Shown one piece after another: positions 25,234-34,323 of a DNA stretch of 64,000 nt (the stretch's first letter is position 1; the number at the start of each line of letters is the position of its first letter). The position numbers and the translations under genes are program-made. The DNA is taken from assembly GCF_004346845.1 (NCBI RefSeq), contig NZ_SMGI01000006.1:23947-87946 (forward strand), given 5' to 3'. Source of the stretch: Winogradskyella wandonensis (GTDB lineage Bacteria; Bacteroidota; Bacteroidia; Flavobacteriales; Flavobacteriaceae). Under the pieces are notes generated by a model. That model was given only the letters and a program-made list of their open reading frames with translations, was not told the origin of the DNA and ran no database searches.

Positions 25234-26052
25234 TTAGGGCTTATCTACAAAAGCTTCCATAACAGCATCACTTACGCCCATGTTACTGAACCCACCATCG
25301 TTAAATAAATTTTGAAGTGTCACACGCTTAGTCAAGTCACTAAATAAAGTTACCGTGTAATTAGCACAATCTAAAGCCGTAGCATTACCTAATGGTGACA
25401 TTTTTTCGGCATAGGCGATAAATCCATCAAATCCCTTTACACCTTGTCCAGCAGTTGTTGGGGTTGGCGATTGAGAAATTGTATTTACTCTAACTTTTTT
25501 ATCACGTCCAAAGAAATAGCCAAAACTACGTGCAATACTTTCTAAATATGCTTTATTGTCGGCCATGTCGTTATAATCTGGGAAAACACGTTGTGCTGCC
25601 ATATAGGTTAATGCAACAATACTTCCCCATTCGTTCATAGCATCTGCTTTATATAAAGTCTGCATTACTTTATGGAAAGACATCGCAGAGACATCTGTTC
25701 CTTTCTGGGTCCAATCGTACTTTTGATTTGTGTAAGCTCTTCCTTTACGAACGTTTACAGACATACCAATAGAATGTAAAACAAAGTCTATTTTACCGCC
25801 AAGAATCTCCATAGATTTTTCGACTAGGTTCTGTAAGTCTTCCTCAGATGTTGCATCTGCCGGAATTATTTGCGAACCCGTTTTTTCTGCCAATTCATTA
25901 ATTTGTCCCATACGCATGGCAATAGGCGCATTTGTAAGTACAAATTCTCCACCTTCTTCATGGACACGTTCTGCTGTTTTCCAAGCAATAGAGTTAGGGT
26001 CTAGTGCTCCAAAAATAATTCCTTTTTTTCCCTTTAATAAGTTATATGACAT
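25234..26052 (-). CDS. fabI: enoyl-[acyl-carrier-protein] reductase [NADH]
   Basis: Final reduction of the fatty-acid elongation cycle, catalysed by a short-chain dehydrogenase fold. 272 residues. The N-terminus GKKGIIFGALDPNSIAWKTA is the FabI version of the nucleotide loop; LHSIGMSV follows the central strand; the catalytic pair is in YNDMADNK (Tyr-6x-Lys spacing), and RVNTISQSPTPTTAGQGVKGF is the substrate-loop region. An in-family C-terminus ends VDKP. The gene has its own promoter box and a terminator, so it looks monocistronic. Confidence 0.95.
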   Translation of the reverse strand: MSYNLLKGKKGIIFGALDPNSIAWKTAERVHEEGGEFVLTNAPIAMRMGQINELAEKTGSQIIPADATSEEDLQNLVEKSMEILGGKIDFVLHSIGMSVNVRKGRAYTNQKYDWTQKGTDVSAMSFHKVMQTLYKADAMNEWGSIVALTYMAAQRVFPDYNDMADNKAYLESIARSFGYFFGRDKKVRVNTISQSPTPTTAGQGVKGFDGFIAYAEKMSPLGNATALDCANYTVTLFSDLTKRVTLQNLFNDGGFSNMGVSDAVMEAFVDKP

Positions 26053-26086
26053 AATTGATTATGTTGGTTTTATCGGTTTTAAAATT

Positions 26087-26094
26087 CAAATATA
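26087..26094 (-). promoter_or_regulatory. Bacteroidota -7 box (TATATTTG) of fabI
   Basis: Minus-strand TATATTTG 34 bases before the fabI ATG at 26052, located just after the recN stop codon. Confidence 0.55.
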
Positions 26095-26097
26095 CTA

Positions 26098-27750
26098 TTA
26101 ATTCAGTAACTGTTTTGCATGTGCAATAGCAGACTCTGTAATGTTTGCTCCACCGAGCATTTGTGCTAATTCTACAATTCGGTCGTCTTGCGTTAAGAGT
26201 TTCATATTGGTCTGAGTAACATCATCAACATCAGTTTTAAACACTTTGTAATGCCAATCTCCTTTAGAAGCTATCTGAGGTAAGTGTGTAATAGAAAAGA
26301 CCTGCATATGTTTGCTCATTTGCTTCATAATATCACCCATTTTATCCGAAATTTCTCCAGACACGCCTGTATCTATTTCATCGAACATAATGGTTGGTAA
26401 CTTTACATAATTAGCCAGAATGGATTTTATGGCTAACATAATTCGGGAAAGCTCTCCTCCTGAAGCGGATTTTTTTAGCTCTAAAAATTGACCGCCTTTA
26501 TTCGCTGTAAATAAAAAATGGAGATTATTTTTTCCGTTATATTTAAAATCTTCGACTTTATCTAGTTGAATATTAAACCTAGCATTGGGCATACCTAATT
26601 GTTTTAGGATACCTTCTAAACTTGAAATTAATTTTGGAATGGCCGTTTCTCTTTTTACACTAACTTCCGTGGCTAGCTTATCTAAATATGCCTTTGAGGT
26701 TTCAATTTTAGATTTTATCGAGGAAATATCGGCATCTAGATTTTCTGAAGCGCTCACCTTTTCTGTGAGCTCTTCTTTAATCTTTATAAGCTCAGACACC
26801 TCTGCAACAGAATGCTTTTGTAGTAGATTATTAATTACTAATAGTTTACCATTAACCTTATCTAATTCTTCTGGGTCTGCTGATAACTGACCTTCCAAAT
26901 TATCTAATTCTAAAAGTACATCATCCAATTCAATAGCGACACTCTCTATCCGTTCTTTTATAGAAGCGTATTGTTTACTAAAATTGCTAATATTAGAAAA
27001 CTGGCGCTTTATCTCGTTAAGCCTTTCTATTGCTCCTACATCTTCATCTTCTAATAGCGACTTTGAATAGCCAATAACTTCGTTAATAACCTCTACATTA
27101 TTAAGTTGTTCGTAGGATGCTTCCAACTCTTCTAGCTCACCGTCTTTAAGTTGGGCATCGTTTAATTCATTCAGTAAAAAAGCATTATAATCGTATTCCT
27201 TTTTGGCTTCAATAAGATTTGCCTCTAGTTGACTTAGTTCTTGAATAAGCGTTCTGTAGTTCTTTAGTTCTAACTTATAGTCTTTTAATACCTCTTTGTT
27301 TCGAGCCAAGGCATCGATAACCTTAAACTGAAAATCGTCATCTACCAACTGTAATGTTTGATGCTGAGAATGTATATCTAAAAGATGAGCGCTTAACGCA
27401 TTTAAACTATCTAGTGTAACAGGCGTATCGTTTACAAAAGCACGAGATTTTCCTGAAGGCAGAATCTCTCTTCGAATAATTGTTTGTGGGTCGTAATCTA
27501 AATCGTTTTCAACAAAAACAGATTTTAAGTCGTAGTTTGCTATATCGAAAACGGCTTCTATAACGCATTTTTTTGAATTATCTTTAATTTGGCTTAAATC
27601 TGCACGTTTTCCCAATACAAGAGACAAACCTCCTAAAAGAATAGACTTACCAGCTCCTGTTTCTCCTGTAATAATAGAGAAACCATTATTAAAATTGATG
27701 TCTAATGCATCAATTAAAGCAAAGTTGGATATACTTAGAGAGGTTAACAA
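26098..27750 (-). CDS. recN: DNA repair protein RecN
   Basis: SMC-like ATPase that acts on double-strand breaks. 550 residues with the P-loop GETGAGKSILLGGL (29-42) after LTSLSISNFALIDAL, two long coiled-coil stretches (about 155-370), the ABC signature SGGELSRIMLAIKS and Walker B TIMFDEIDTGVSG. The start codon is TTG at 27750: no ATG fits the conserved N-terminus. A -7 box lies 21 bases upstream. The DUF4835 gene precedes it in transcription order by 70 bases. Confidence 0.93.
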   Translation of the reverse strand: MLTSLSISNFALIDALDINFNNGFSIITGETGAGKSILLGGLSLVLGKRADLSQIKDNSKKCVIEAVFDIANYDLKSVFVENDLDYDPQTIIRREILPSGKSRAFVNDTPVTLDSLNALSAHLLDIHSQHQTLQLVDDDFQFKVIDALARNKEVLKDYKLELKNYRTLIQELSQLEANLIEAKKEYDYNAFLLNELNDAQLKDGELEELEASYEQLNNVEVINEVIGYSKSLLEDEDVGAIERLNEIKRQFSNISNFSKQYASIKERIESVAIELDDVLLELDNLEGQLSADPEELDKVNGKLLVINNLLQKHSVAEVSELIKIKEELTEKVSASENLDADISSIKSKIETSKAYLDKLATEVSVKRETAIPKLISSLEGILKQLGMPNARFNIQLDKVEDFKYNGKNNLHFLFTANKGGQFLELKKSASGGELSRIMLAIKSILANYVKLPTIMFDEIDTGVSGEISDKMGDIMKQMSKHMQVFSITHLPQIASKGDWHYKVFKTDVDDVTQTNMKLLTQDDRIVELAQMLGGANITESAIAHAKQLLN

Positions 27751-27771
27751 GTTATAGCGTTTTAATCTTTA

Positions 27772-27779
27772 CAAAGCTA
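27772..27779 (-). promoter_or_regulatory. Bacteroidota -7 box (TAGCTTTG) of recN
   Basis: Minus-strand TAGCTTTG 21 bases upstream of the TTG start of recN, in the 70-base gap after the DUF4835 gene. Confidence 0.5.
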
Positions 27780-27820
27780 CACTTTGCGATTAATAAAACG
27801 AAAATTCAAAACGAAAAAAA

Positions 27821-28708
27821 TTAGAATTTAATCTTGTTCCATTTTGACGCATGTATAGGTGCAATTTTATTTAGTGTATTAATAAGACTTGTAATACTTA
27901 CTTGCGGTCCACCACTGAAAATCTTTGAAACTTCGTTAGCTTTAGAATCGAAAAATACACGCATTAAAAAAGAATTTGGCCGTCGCGCATGCATTTTTTG
28001 TAATTCCATCAACGATGATGATACTTTTTTCTTGCCTTCTGCAACGTTTTTATACATAAAGTCCAATCCGTCTCTATGGTAAGTGTACATTACACTTCTA
28101 AACTCCTTGTAAGTCGGAGACAACAAATTATCGATTAAAGCAAATCTAGACTGTAAACCATCTTCTAATTTCCAGCCCGAAAAATTACCTTGCCCAGAGT
28201 AGTTAACAATTGTCTGGGCCTGTCTAAAATAATCATCACCACCATTTGGAGCAAATGTATCTGCATCCATTCCTAAAATCATGTAAATATGAAATGCTAA
28301 GACTGATATTAAATTAGATTCGAATTGATTAGGATTAAAGACTAAATTCTGAAATTCTAAATATCTAAATTGAAATTCTTTATCGTTAAACGTGTAAACT
28401 GGTGTACTGTAGGTCGACCCAAATACTGGTCTAGATGACTGCACTTGTAAAGTAGCCGAAAAAGCGTCGTTACTGTAATTTTGTACGTTAATGACCATAC
28501 TACAATCAATACGCTCTTGGACTTTAAATTTCTTTTCCGTCCATTGTGTGTTATTAATAAATTCTGTGAGTTGACGCTCTAAAGTTTGAAAAACTACATT
28601 ATTATCATTTCCTGTTTGCTGCGCTATTACAGATACAGTACAGTTAAGTTCTTGTGCAATTCCTAATGAAGAAACAAAACAAAAAATTATTAAAAAATAG
28701 TTACGCAT
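27821..28708 (-). CDS. DUF4835 family exported protein
   Basis: 295 residues with a cleavable signal peptide (1-18, SSLGIAQ). The sequence matches the flavobacterial DUF4835 pattern as I recall it: QELNCTVSVIAQQTGNDNN at the mature start, FINNTQWTEKKFKVQERIDCSM, the paired cysteines at about 22 and 68, and DGLDFMYKNVAEGKKKVSSSLMEL towards the end. The function is not established. It overlaps the upstream coaBC by 8 bases, and this order (rpoZ-like, coaBC, DUF4835, recN) looks like a conserved flavobacterial operon. Confidence 0.75.
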   Translation of the reverse strand: MRNYFLIIFCFVSSLGIAQELNCTVSVIAQQTGNDNNVVFQTLERQLTEFINNTQWTEKKFKVQERIDCSMVINVQNYSNDAFSATLQVQSSRPVFGSTYSTPVYTFNDKEFQFRYLEFQNLVFNPNQFESNLISVLAFHIYMILGMDADTFAPNGGDDYFRQAQTIVNYSGQGNFSGWKLEDGLQSRFALIDNLLSPTYKEFRSVMYTYHRDGLDFMYKNVAEGKKKVSSSLMELQKMHARRPNSFLMRVFFDSKANEVSKIFSGGPQVSITSLINTLNKIAPIHASKWNKIKF

Positions 28709-29912
28709 GTATTTGCTTTAATATTAGTTGCATCAAGTCTTTTGCCACTTCTATTTTAGATTTAAGCTCGTTTTCTATAACTTGATTAGATTTGGTAATA
28801 AATGTAACTTTATTTGTCGACACACCAAAACCTGCTCCTTTATCTCTTAAAGAATTTAGGACTATAATATCTAAATTCTTTTTTTTCAGTTTCTCTTTGG
28901 CATGCTCTAACTCGTTGTTTGTTTCTAACGCAAAACCGACAAGAAACTGATGCGCCTTTGTTTCGCCAAGAGATTTAAGTATGTCCTTAGTTTTTTCTAA
29001 CTCAATAGTAAACGACGTATCTACCTTTTTTATTTTGTTATCTGCAACAGTCTTTGGTCTATAATCTGAAACAGCTGCTGATAATATGGCTATGTCTGAT
29101 GATTTATAGTGCTTTTGAACCTCATTAAACATCTGCTGTGCACTAACAACCGATTTAATATCTATTAAAGAATGAGAAACACTTTCCTTGGTTGGCCCAG
29201 TAACTAAAATAACCTCTGCACCTAGACTGGCTGCCGCTTTTGCTATTTCGAGTCCCATTTTACCGCTAGAGTGATTTCCAATAAACCGAACTGGGTCAAT
29301 AGCTTCGTAAGTTGGACCTGCTGTGAGCAACACTTTTTTTCCTTTTAAAGGTAACTTGTTTAAAATATCAGCCTCTATAAAAGCTACAATATCTTCTGGT
29401 TCTGCCATCCTACCTTCTCCTACCAACCCACTTGCTAACTCTCCGCTTGTAGCAGGTATCATAATATTTCCATAGGATTGTAATTTACTAAAAGACGTCT
29501 TAGAAGATGCATGCTTATACATATCTAAATCCATGGCTGGTGCAAAATAAACAGGGCATTTTGCCGATAAATAAGTTGCTAAAAGTAAGTTGTCGCAAGT
29601 ACCACTAGCCATCTTAGATAAGGTGTTTGCAGTTGCAGGCGCAATAACAAAAAGGTCTGCCCATAATCCCAATTCTACATGATTATTCCAGACGGCATTA
29701 TCATCCTCCTCGTTTGTAAATGAAGAGTAAACGGGGTTTTTAGAAAGGGTTGAAAGTGTAAGCGGTGTTACAAAATCCTTAGAAGCAGGTGTCATCACAA
29801 CTTTTATGTTGGCACCTGCTTTTATAAATTGTCTTACTAAATGTGCTGTTTTGTAGGCCGCAATTCCTGCGGTGACACCTAGTAAAATGTTTTTGTCTTT
29901 TAGAATAGACAT
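28701..29912 (-). CDS. coaBC: bifunctional phosphopantothenoylcysteine decarboxylase/synthase
   Basis: Two consecutive CoA-synthesis steps: ligation of cysteine to 4'-phosphopantothenate (CoaB) and FMN-dependent decarboxylation (CoaC). 403 residues. The CoaC half (1-185) shows GVTAGIAAYKTAHLVR, the HVELG active-site histidine region (residue 78) and ATANTLSKMASGTCDNLLL; the CoaB half begins KKVLLTAGPTYEAIDPVRFIGNHSSG and includes AAVSDYRP and the KKxD-type loop. It follows rpoZ-like by 7 bases. Confidence 0.95.
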   Translation of the reverse strand: MSILKDKNILLGVTAGIAAYKTAHLVRQFIKAGANIKVVMTPASKDFVTPLTLSTLSKNPVYSSFTNEEDDNAVWNNHVELGLWADLFVIAPATANTLSKMASGTCDNLLLATYLSAKCPVYFAPAMDLDMYKHASSKTSFSKLQSYGNIMIPATSGELASGLVGEGRMAEPEDIVAFIEADILNKLPLKGKKVLLTAGPTYEAIDPVRFIGNHSSGKMGLEIAKAAASLGAEVILVTGPTKESVSHSLIDIKSVVSAQQMFNEVQKHYKSSDIAILSAAVSDYRPKTVADNKIKKVDTSFTIELEKTKDILKSLGETKAHQFLVGFALETNNELEHAKEKLKKKNLDIIVLNSLRDKGAGFGVSTNKVTFITKSNQVIENELKSKIEVAKDLMQLILKQIHA

Positions 29913-29919
29913 TATAGAA

Positions 29920-30249
29920 TTATTCCTGAGTGTCTTCCTCAGTATTTCTGTGATAAATTCTATCCTCTAACCACTCTTTTACTGCTAATGCATGTGGCTT
30001 GGGTAATTTTTCGTAAAATTTTGAAACTTCGATTTGCTCTTTGTTTTCAAAAATCTCATCAAGACTATCATTGTAAGTAGCAAACTCTTCGAGCTTATCT
30101 ACTAACTCTCTTCTGATATCTGTGTTAATCTGCTCTGCACGTTTAGAAATAACAGAAATCGCCTCGTAAATATTATTCGTTGGCGCATCTATTTCATTTC
30201 TGTTATAAGTAACTGTAGTCGTTGGTGCATCTGTTTTTTTTAAATCCAT
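29920..30249 (-). CDS. rpoZ: RNA polymerase omega subunit (RpoZ) homologue
   Basis: 109-residue protein. The core RNEIDAPTNNIYEAISVISKRAEQINTDIRRELVDKL matches the Bacteroidota form of the omega subunit, in which the conserved NRYEAVLVAAKRARQ of other bacteria is replaced by NIYEAISVISKRAEQI. It should assist assembly of the beta' subunit. The tail (FYEKLPKPHALAVKEWLEDR) is a typical flavobacterial extension. The gene lies between bamD and coaBC, with 7-11 base gaps; in several bacteria rpoZ is also adjacent to coaBC, supporting the call. Confidence 0.85.
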   Translation of the reverse strand: MDLKKTDAPTTTVTYNRNEIDAPTNNIYEAISVISKRAEQINTDIRRELVDKLEEFATYNDSLDEIFENKEQIEVSKFYEKLPKPHALAVKEWLEDRIYHRNTEEDTQE

Positions 30250-30260
30250 ATGTGTAATGA

Positions 30261-31058
30261 TTAACTTTTACTTTCGTTAATTTTTTCTTTTTCTAATTCT
30301 TCCTTTAGTTTTTTAGCCTCTTCTAAATACTTTGTTTCAGGAAAGGCCTTAACCAAAGCATTATAATCCGCTAAAGCCAATTTTATGCGTTCTTGTTTTA
30401 ACGCTTCTATACTAAGAATAGCTAAATTATATTCAGAATTAAATTTGTAATACAAAGCATCTTCTCTTAATGATGTTCCTGGAAAATCTAGTAAGAAATT
30501 ATTAAATGATTTAATAGAGGCTTTATAATCGTAAATATGATTGTATTGCTTGGCAATTTCAAAGGCTTTCTTTTCTAACTTAAAATCTAGCTCTTTAACT
30601 AACTCATTAGCTTCTGCAAGATATTTAGAGTTTGGATAACTATTTACAAAAAGCTGAACCTTCTCGATAGCCTTAACTGTTTCTTCTTTATCTTTAGAAT
30701 AGATTGGCGACTCTTCGTAGTAGCTTTTTGCCGCCAAGAAAGCAGCTTCTTCTGCTTTTTCACTTTTAGGATACGAACTCACAAACTGCTCGAATCTATA
30801 GCCAGATAAGTAATATTGCTCTAATTTATAGAAGCACATAGAGTGCATAAACATAAGCTTTTCAGCTTGAGGTTTACCTCGATACTTAGGCACAATTTGC
30901 TCAAATAATCTGTTGGCCTTTTTATATTTACCAGCTTCAAAAAGTTCTTCCCCTGTTTTGTACTTTAAAGCAATATCTTCGGACTTCATAACCTTTTGAA
31001 AGTCACTGCAAGAGCTTAAGAGCAAAACTGAAAGTAAGATGTAAACTATTTTTTTCAT
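30261..31058 (-). CDS. bamD: outer-membrane assembly lipoprotein BamD
   Basis: Component of the beta-barrel assembly machinery on the inner face of the outer membrane. The start at 31058 gives 265 residues with a lipoprotein signal (IVYILLSVLLLSSC, Cys 17); an in-frame start at 31088 lies upstream of the promoter box and was rejected. The mature protein is TPR-like: EELFEAGKYKKANRLFEQIVPKY, YLSGYRFEQFVSSYPKS, EKVQLFVNSYPNSKYLAEA, SIKSFNNFLLDFPGTSLRE and ADYNALVKAFPETKYLEEA, five units as in BamD/YfiO. Confidence 0.92.
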   Translation of the reverse strand: MKKIVYILLSVLLLSSCSDFQKVMKSEDIALKYKTGEELFEAGKYKKANRLFEQIVPKYRGKPQAEKLMFMHSMCFYKLEQYYLSGYRFEQFVSSYPKSEKAEEAAFLAAKSYYEESPIYSKDKEETVKAIEKVQLFVNSYPNSKYLAEANELVKELDFKLEKKAFEIAKQYNHIYDYKASIKSFNNFLLDFPGTSLREDALYYKFNSEYNLAILSIEALKQERIKLALADYNALVKAFPETKYLEEAKKLKEELEKEKINESKS

Positions 31059-31075
31059 AAATCTAAAACAGTGTG

Positions 31076-31083
31076 CAAAAGTA
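31076..31083 (-). promoter_or_regulatory. Bacteroidota -7 box (TACTTTTG) of bamD
   Basis: Minus-strand TACTTTTG 17 bases before the bamD ATG at 31058. It probably drives the bamD-rpoZ-coaBC-DUF4835 unit and rules out the in-frame start at 31088. Confidence 0.6.
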
Positions 31084-31166
31084 CGCATTAATAACGGATT
31101 TTAAAAACAAATATTTTAAGCTAAAATAGATGCTTCTAGAAATACATTATTTACTTTATAAATAGT

Positions 31167-32051
31167 TTAACGTTTACCTAAACGCTCTAGTTCTCTTAAG
31201 ATTTTGGCTTTTAATTCTGAAGAAGCTTCAACCAATGGTAATCTTACATGCGGTTTGCTTATATCTAAACCGTTTAAAACTGCTTTAATGCCCGCCGGAT
31301 TATTCTCAGAAAATATAAGTTGTGTGATTTTCATAAGATTAAAATGTGTTTCGAAGGCAACCTTAGCGTTACCTGCTACTCCATTTCTAATCATGCCCGA
31401 AAACTCTTTAGGAAGCGCTTGACCTATCACAGAAATTACTCCTGCTCCGCCAGCTAAAGCAACACTTAATGCCAAATCGTCATCTCCAGAAATAATATGA
31501 AACCCATCTGGTTTTCCTTTTAATAACTCTAAGTACTGCGACATGTCTCCAGCAGCTTCTTTAACGGCAATAATATTATTAAAATCTCTAGCTAAGCGCA
31601 ACGTTGTCTCCGGCAGCATATTTTTAGATGTTCTTCCTGGCACATTGTACAGTATGATATCCACTGGAGAAACTTCTGCAATTGCCTTAAAATGCTGATA
31701 TAAACCTTCTTGTGTCGGTTTACTATAATATGGTGAGACAGACAATATAGCGTCGATATTGGATAAGTCTGTTGATTTAATTTCTTCGATTACGGTTTGC
31801 GTGTTATTGCCGCCAATACCTAACACAAGTGGTAATCTTCCATTATTAACTTTTACGATATGCCCAATAATATCTTTCTTTTCATTGGCTGTAATAGTTA
31901 CACTTTCTCCTGTTGTACCGCTAATGACTAAATATTCTACTCCGTTAGCAATATTATACTCTACTAATTGTGTTAATGCCTCGAAATCGATTGATAAATC
32001 AGATTTAAAAGGTGTAATTAACGCAACGCCTGTTCCGATAAACTTACTCAT
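31167..32051 (-). CDS. dapA: 4-hydroxy-tetrahydrodipicolinate synthase
   Basis: Condenses pyruvate with aspartate semialdehyde at the entry of the diaminopimelate/lysine pathway. 294 residues in a TIM barrel. ISGTTGESVTI (43-53) carries the conserved TT pair, ILYNVPGRTS holds the catalytic tyrosine, and the Schiff-base lysine is in IIAVKEAAGD near residue 161. GDDDLALSVALAGGAGVISV is the late barrel motif. The ATG shares a base with the stop of the upstream DUF6913 gene (TAATG). dapF, for a later step, is in this window at 48.8 kb. Confidence 0.95.
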   Translation of the reverse strand: MSKFIGTGVALITPFKSDLSIDFEALTQLVEYNIANGVEYLVISGTTGESVTITANEKKDIIGHIVKVNNGRLPLVLGIGGNNTQTVIEEIKSTDLSNIDAILSVSPYYSKPTQEGLYQHFKAIAEVSPVDIILYNVPGRTSKNMLPETTLRLARDFNNIIAVKEAAGDMSQYLELLKGKPDGFHIISGDDDLALSVALAGGAGVISVIGQALPKEFSGMIRNGVAGNAKVAFETHFNLMKITQLIFSENNPAGIKAVLNGLDISKPHVRLPLVEASSELKAKILRELERLGKR

Positions 32052-32569
32052 TATAGTTTATTTAATACGTTTAAATATTTTTTTAATTCTTTTTTAAATA
32101 CATCGAAATTCTTTGTATCGACGTCTATCATCAAATCGTAAAGTCGCTCATCCAAATCGGAAATTCCAACTTTTAAATTGGCCTTTGACATGGCTGCAAT
32201 TTGCTTCAATTCGTTGTTATCTGCTAAAAAATAGCAAATTAAAACATCAAAATTTGTTTCTGTAAAATTCTGCAACTCTACATTTTTTAGCTTACCTCTC
32301 CAACCAAAATCTTTAGGTGTAAAGATATTATCCCATTGGGTATGTTCGCCTTTGGTTTCTTCAGAAAAGGTAAAAAAATTTCGCTTTGTTTGTGGTATTT
32401 CTAACTCGTCTAAAAATGAATTTATTTTGTCGTAATCGCAATATTCTGAATGATTTAAAAGCACACCTATAGATTCTACCTTCTCAGAGGAAGGTCTATC
32501 AACACGCATGGATAAGGTTTTATCGATAAATTTTTGATTTGATTTTTCTTTAAATGCTTTTAAAATCAT
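32051..32569 (-). CDS. DUF6913-like small protein
   Basis: 172-residue soluble protein without signal peptide or membrane segment. It starts KAFKEKSNQKFIDKTLSMRVDRPSSEKVESIGVLLNH and includes IPQTKRNFFTFSEETKGEH and LICYFLADNNELKQIAAMS. I recall such proteins annotated as DUF6913 in Flavobacteriaceae, generally beside dapA; no function is known to me. It overlaps dapA by one base, so co-translation is likely. A -7 box lies 18 bases upstream. Confidence 0.6.
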   Translation of the reverse strand: MILKAFKEKSNQKFIDKTLSMRVDRPSSEKVESIGVLLNHSEYCDYDKINSFLDELEIPQTKRNFFTFSEETKGEHTQWDNIFTPKDFGWRGKLKNVELQNFTETNFDVLICYFLADNNELKQIAAMSKANLKVGISDLDERLYDLMIDVDTKNFDVFKKELKKYLNVLNKL

Positions 32570-32587
32570 CTATATTTAGACTTTGTG

Positions 32588-32595
32588 CAAATTTA
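32588..32595 (-). promoter_or_regulatory. Bacteroidota -7 box (TAAATTTG)
   Basis: Minus-strand TAAATTTG 18 bases before the ATG at 32569, probably driving the DUF6913-dapA pair. It lies in a short gap shared with the divergent 5'-nucleotidase gene. Confidence 0.55.
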
Positions 32596-32641
32596 ACAAA
32601 AGTGCTTTCACTTTTTGTGTAATCCAATGATAAGTTATTAG

Positions 32642-33403
32642 ATGAAAACCAAAATCTTTTTTTTATGTCTTATAGTCTTGATTTTTTCATCATGCAAACA
32701 AGATTATTCAATTTCTAAAATCGAAGGCAAACGATTAGAAATAAACGACAGCATTAAAGCCGATAACACTGTAGATGCGTTTATTAAACCCTACAGAGAT
32801 AAGGTTAACAAAGACTTAGATAGTACTTTGGCTTTTGCAGTTGACACCTATTCTAAGACTGATGGTGAATTAAATACAGCTATTGGTAATTTTATGGCAG
32901 ATGCCCTTTACGAAATGACTAACCCTGTTTTTAAGTCTAGAACAGGAAAAGACATAGACCTAGTATTATTAAATCATGGAGGAATTAGATCTATAATCTC
33001 TAAAGGTAATATAACCAGTAGGACGGCTTACGAAGTAATGCCTTTTGATAATACGGTCGTAGTTACGACACTAAAAGGAGAACAGATAAAAGAACTTTTA
33101 ACCTATCTAGCAAGTCGAAAACGCGCACATCCCATAGCTGGGCTTCAAGTAATTTTAAATGCAGACGGCAGTATTAATAGAGCGCTAATAAAAGGTTCTG
33201 AAATTGATTACAATAAAACCTACTACGTCGCTACAAGCGACTACCTGTATAATGGTGGTGACCGAATGAGTTTCTTAAAATCCAAAGACAGTTTATATGA
33301 CCTAGATTATAAAATTAGAAACTTGTTGATTGATTATTTTAAAAAAATCGACACGCTTCGACCTACAATAGACGATAGATTTATTCAACTAAAAGACAAA
33401 TAA
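32642..33403 (+). CDS. 5'-nucleotidase C-terminal domain lipoprotein
   Basis: 253 residues, lipoprotein signal with IVLIFSSC (Cys 18). The mature part is the substrate-binding half of a UshA-type 5'-nucleotidase: ELNTAIGNFMADALYEMTN, VLLNHGGIRSIISKGNITSRTAYEVMPFDNTVV (the NxGGIR motif) and ATSDYLYNGGDRMSFL. The metal-binding half is encoded by the next gene, which overlaps by one base (TAATG), so the two polypeptides probably form one periplasmic enzyme acting on nucleotides. Confidence 0.88.
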   Translation: MKTKIFFLCLIVLIFSSCKQDYSISKIEGKRLEINDSIKADNTVDAFIKPYRDKVNKDLDSTLAFAVDTYSKTDGELNTAIGNFMADALYEMTNPVFKSRTGKDIDLVLLNHGGIRSIISKGNITSRTAYEVMPFDNTVVVTTLKGEQIKELLTYLASRKRAHPIAGLQVILNADGSINRALIKGSEIDYNKTYYVATSDYLYNGGDRMSFLKSKDSLYDLDYKIRNLLIDYFKKIDTLRPTIDDRFIQLKDK

Positions 33404-34317
33404 TGAAACGTAGAACTTTTATACAACATACAACTGCAGCAGGTGCTTTAATTGGTTTAGGTGGCTTAAGTCTATCTTCTTTTAGTCCAAAAACCACAAA
33501 GAAAATAACCATTTTGCATACAAATGATGTCCATAGCCATATTGACCCGTTTGGTCCAAATGACGGAAGAAATGCAAATAAAGGTGGTGTAGCAAGGCGC
33601 GCATCTCTAGTAGAATCAATTAGGCAAGAAAACCCCAATACACTATTACTAGATGCGGGAGATATCTTTCAAGGCACACCTTACTTTAATTACTATGGCG
33701 GAGAGTTAGAGTTTAAGTTAATGAGTATGCTTAAGTACGATTTAGCAACCATTGGTAACCACGATTTCGATAATGGTATTGACGGTTTGTACGCCCAGTT
33801 ACCGCACGCAGATTTTGATTTTGTGTCTGCTAATTACGATTTTAAAAATACTGTTTTAGATACACATGTTAAACCATTTAAAACTTTTATTAAAGACGGT
33901 GTTAAGATAGGTGTGTTTGGATTGGGTATTGAATTAGAAGGATTAGTAGGAAAAAAACACTACAAAGAGACCGTTTACAATGACCCAATAGAAATTGCTC
34001 AAGACATGTCTAGAATCCTAAAAGATAATGAACACTGTGACATTGTTATTTGTTTGTCGCATCTTGGCTATTTCTACAAAAACAATCCAGATAAAGTGTC
34101 TGATTTGGTTATTGCTAGACAAACAAAAGATATTGATTTAATAATTGGAGGCCACACACATACGTTCTTACCCAAACCAACAATAGAAAAAAATAGTGTT
34201 GGTAAAAATGTTTTAGTCAATCAAGTTGGGTGCTACGGACTCTACCTAGGACAAATAGACTTTTACTTAGAAACTGGACAAGAACTGAAAGCAAAAGGCA
34301 CTACAATCGTGGTTTAG
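33403..34317 (+). CDS. metallophosphatase, 5'-nucleotidase N-terminal domain, Tat-exported
   Basis: 304-residue calcineurin-like phosphoesterase. The N-terminus KRRTFIQHTTAAGAL is a twin-arginine signal, implying export in folded, metal-loaded form. Metal-site motifs: HTNDVHSHID (start of the domain), LLDAGDIFQGT, TIGNHDFDNG, ICLSHLG and GGHTHTFL. This is the catalytic half of a split UshA-like enzyme; the preceding lipoprotein gene supplies the C-terminal substrate domain. It converges with the minus-strand membrane gene with a 6-base gap. Confidence 0.88.
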   Translation: MKRRTFIQHTTAAGALIGLGGLSLSSFSPKTTKKITILHTNDVHSHIDPFGPNDGRNANKGGVARRASLVESIRQENPNTLLLDAGDIFQGTPYFNYYGGELEFKLMSMLKYDLATIGNHDFDNGIDGLYAQLPHADFDFVSANYDFKNTVLDTHVKPFKTFIKDGVKIGVFGLGIELEGLVGKKHYKETVYNDPIEIAQDMSRILKDNEHCDIVICLSHLGYFYKNNPDKVSDLVIARQTKDIDLIIGGHTHTFLPKPTIEKNSVGKNVLVNQVGCYGLYLGQIDFYLETGQELKAKGTTIVV

Positions 34318-34323
34318 TTAGTA

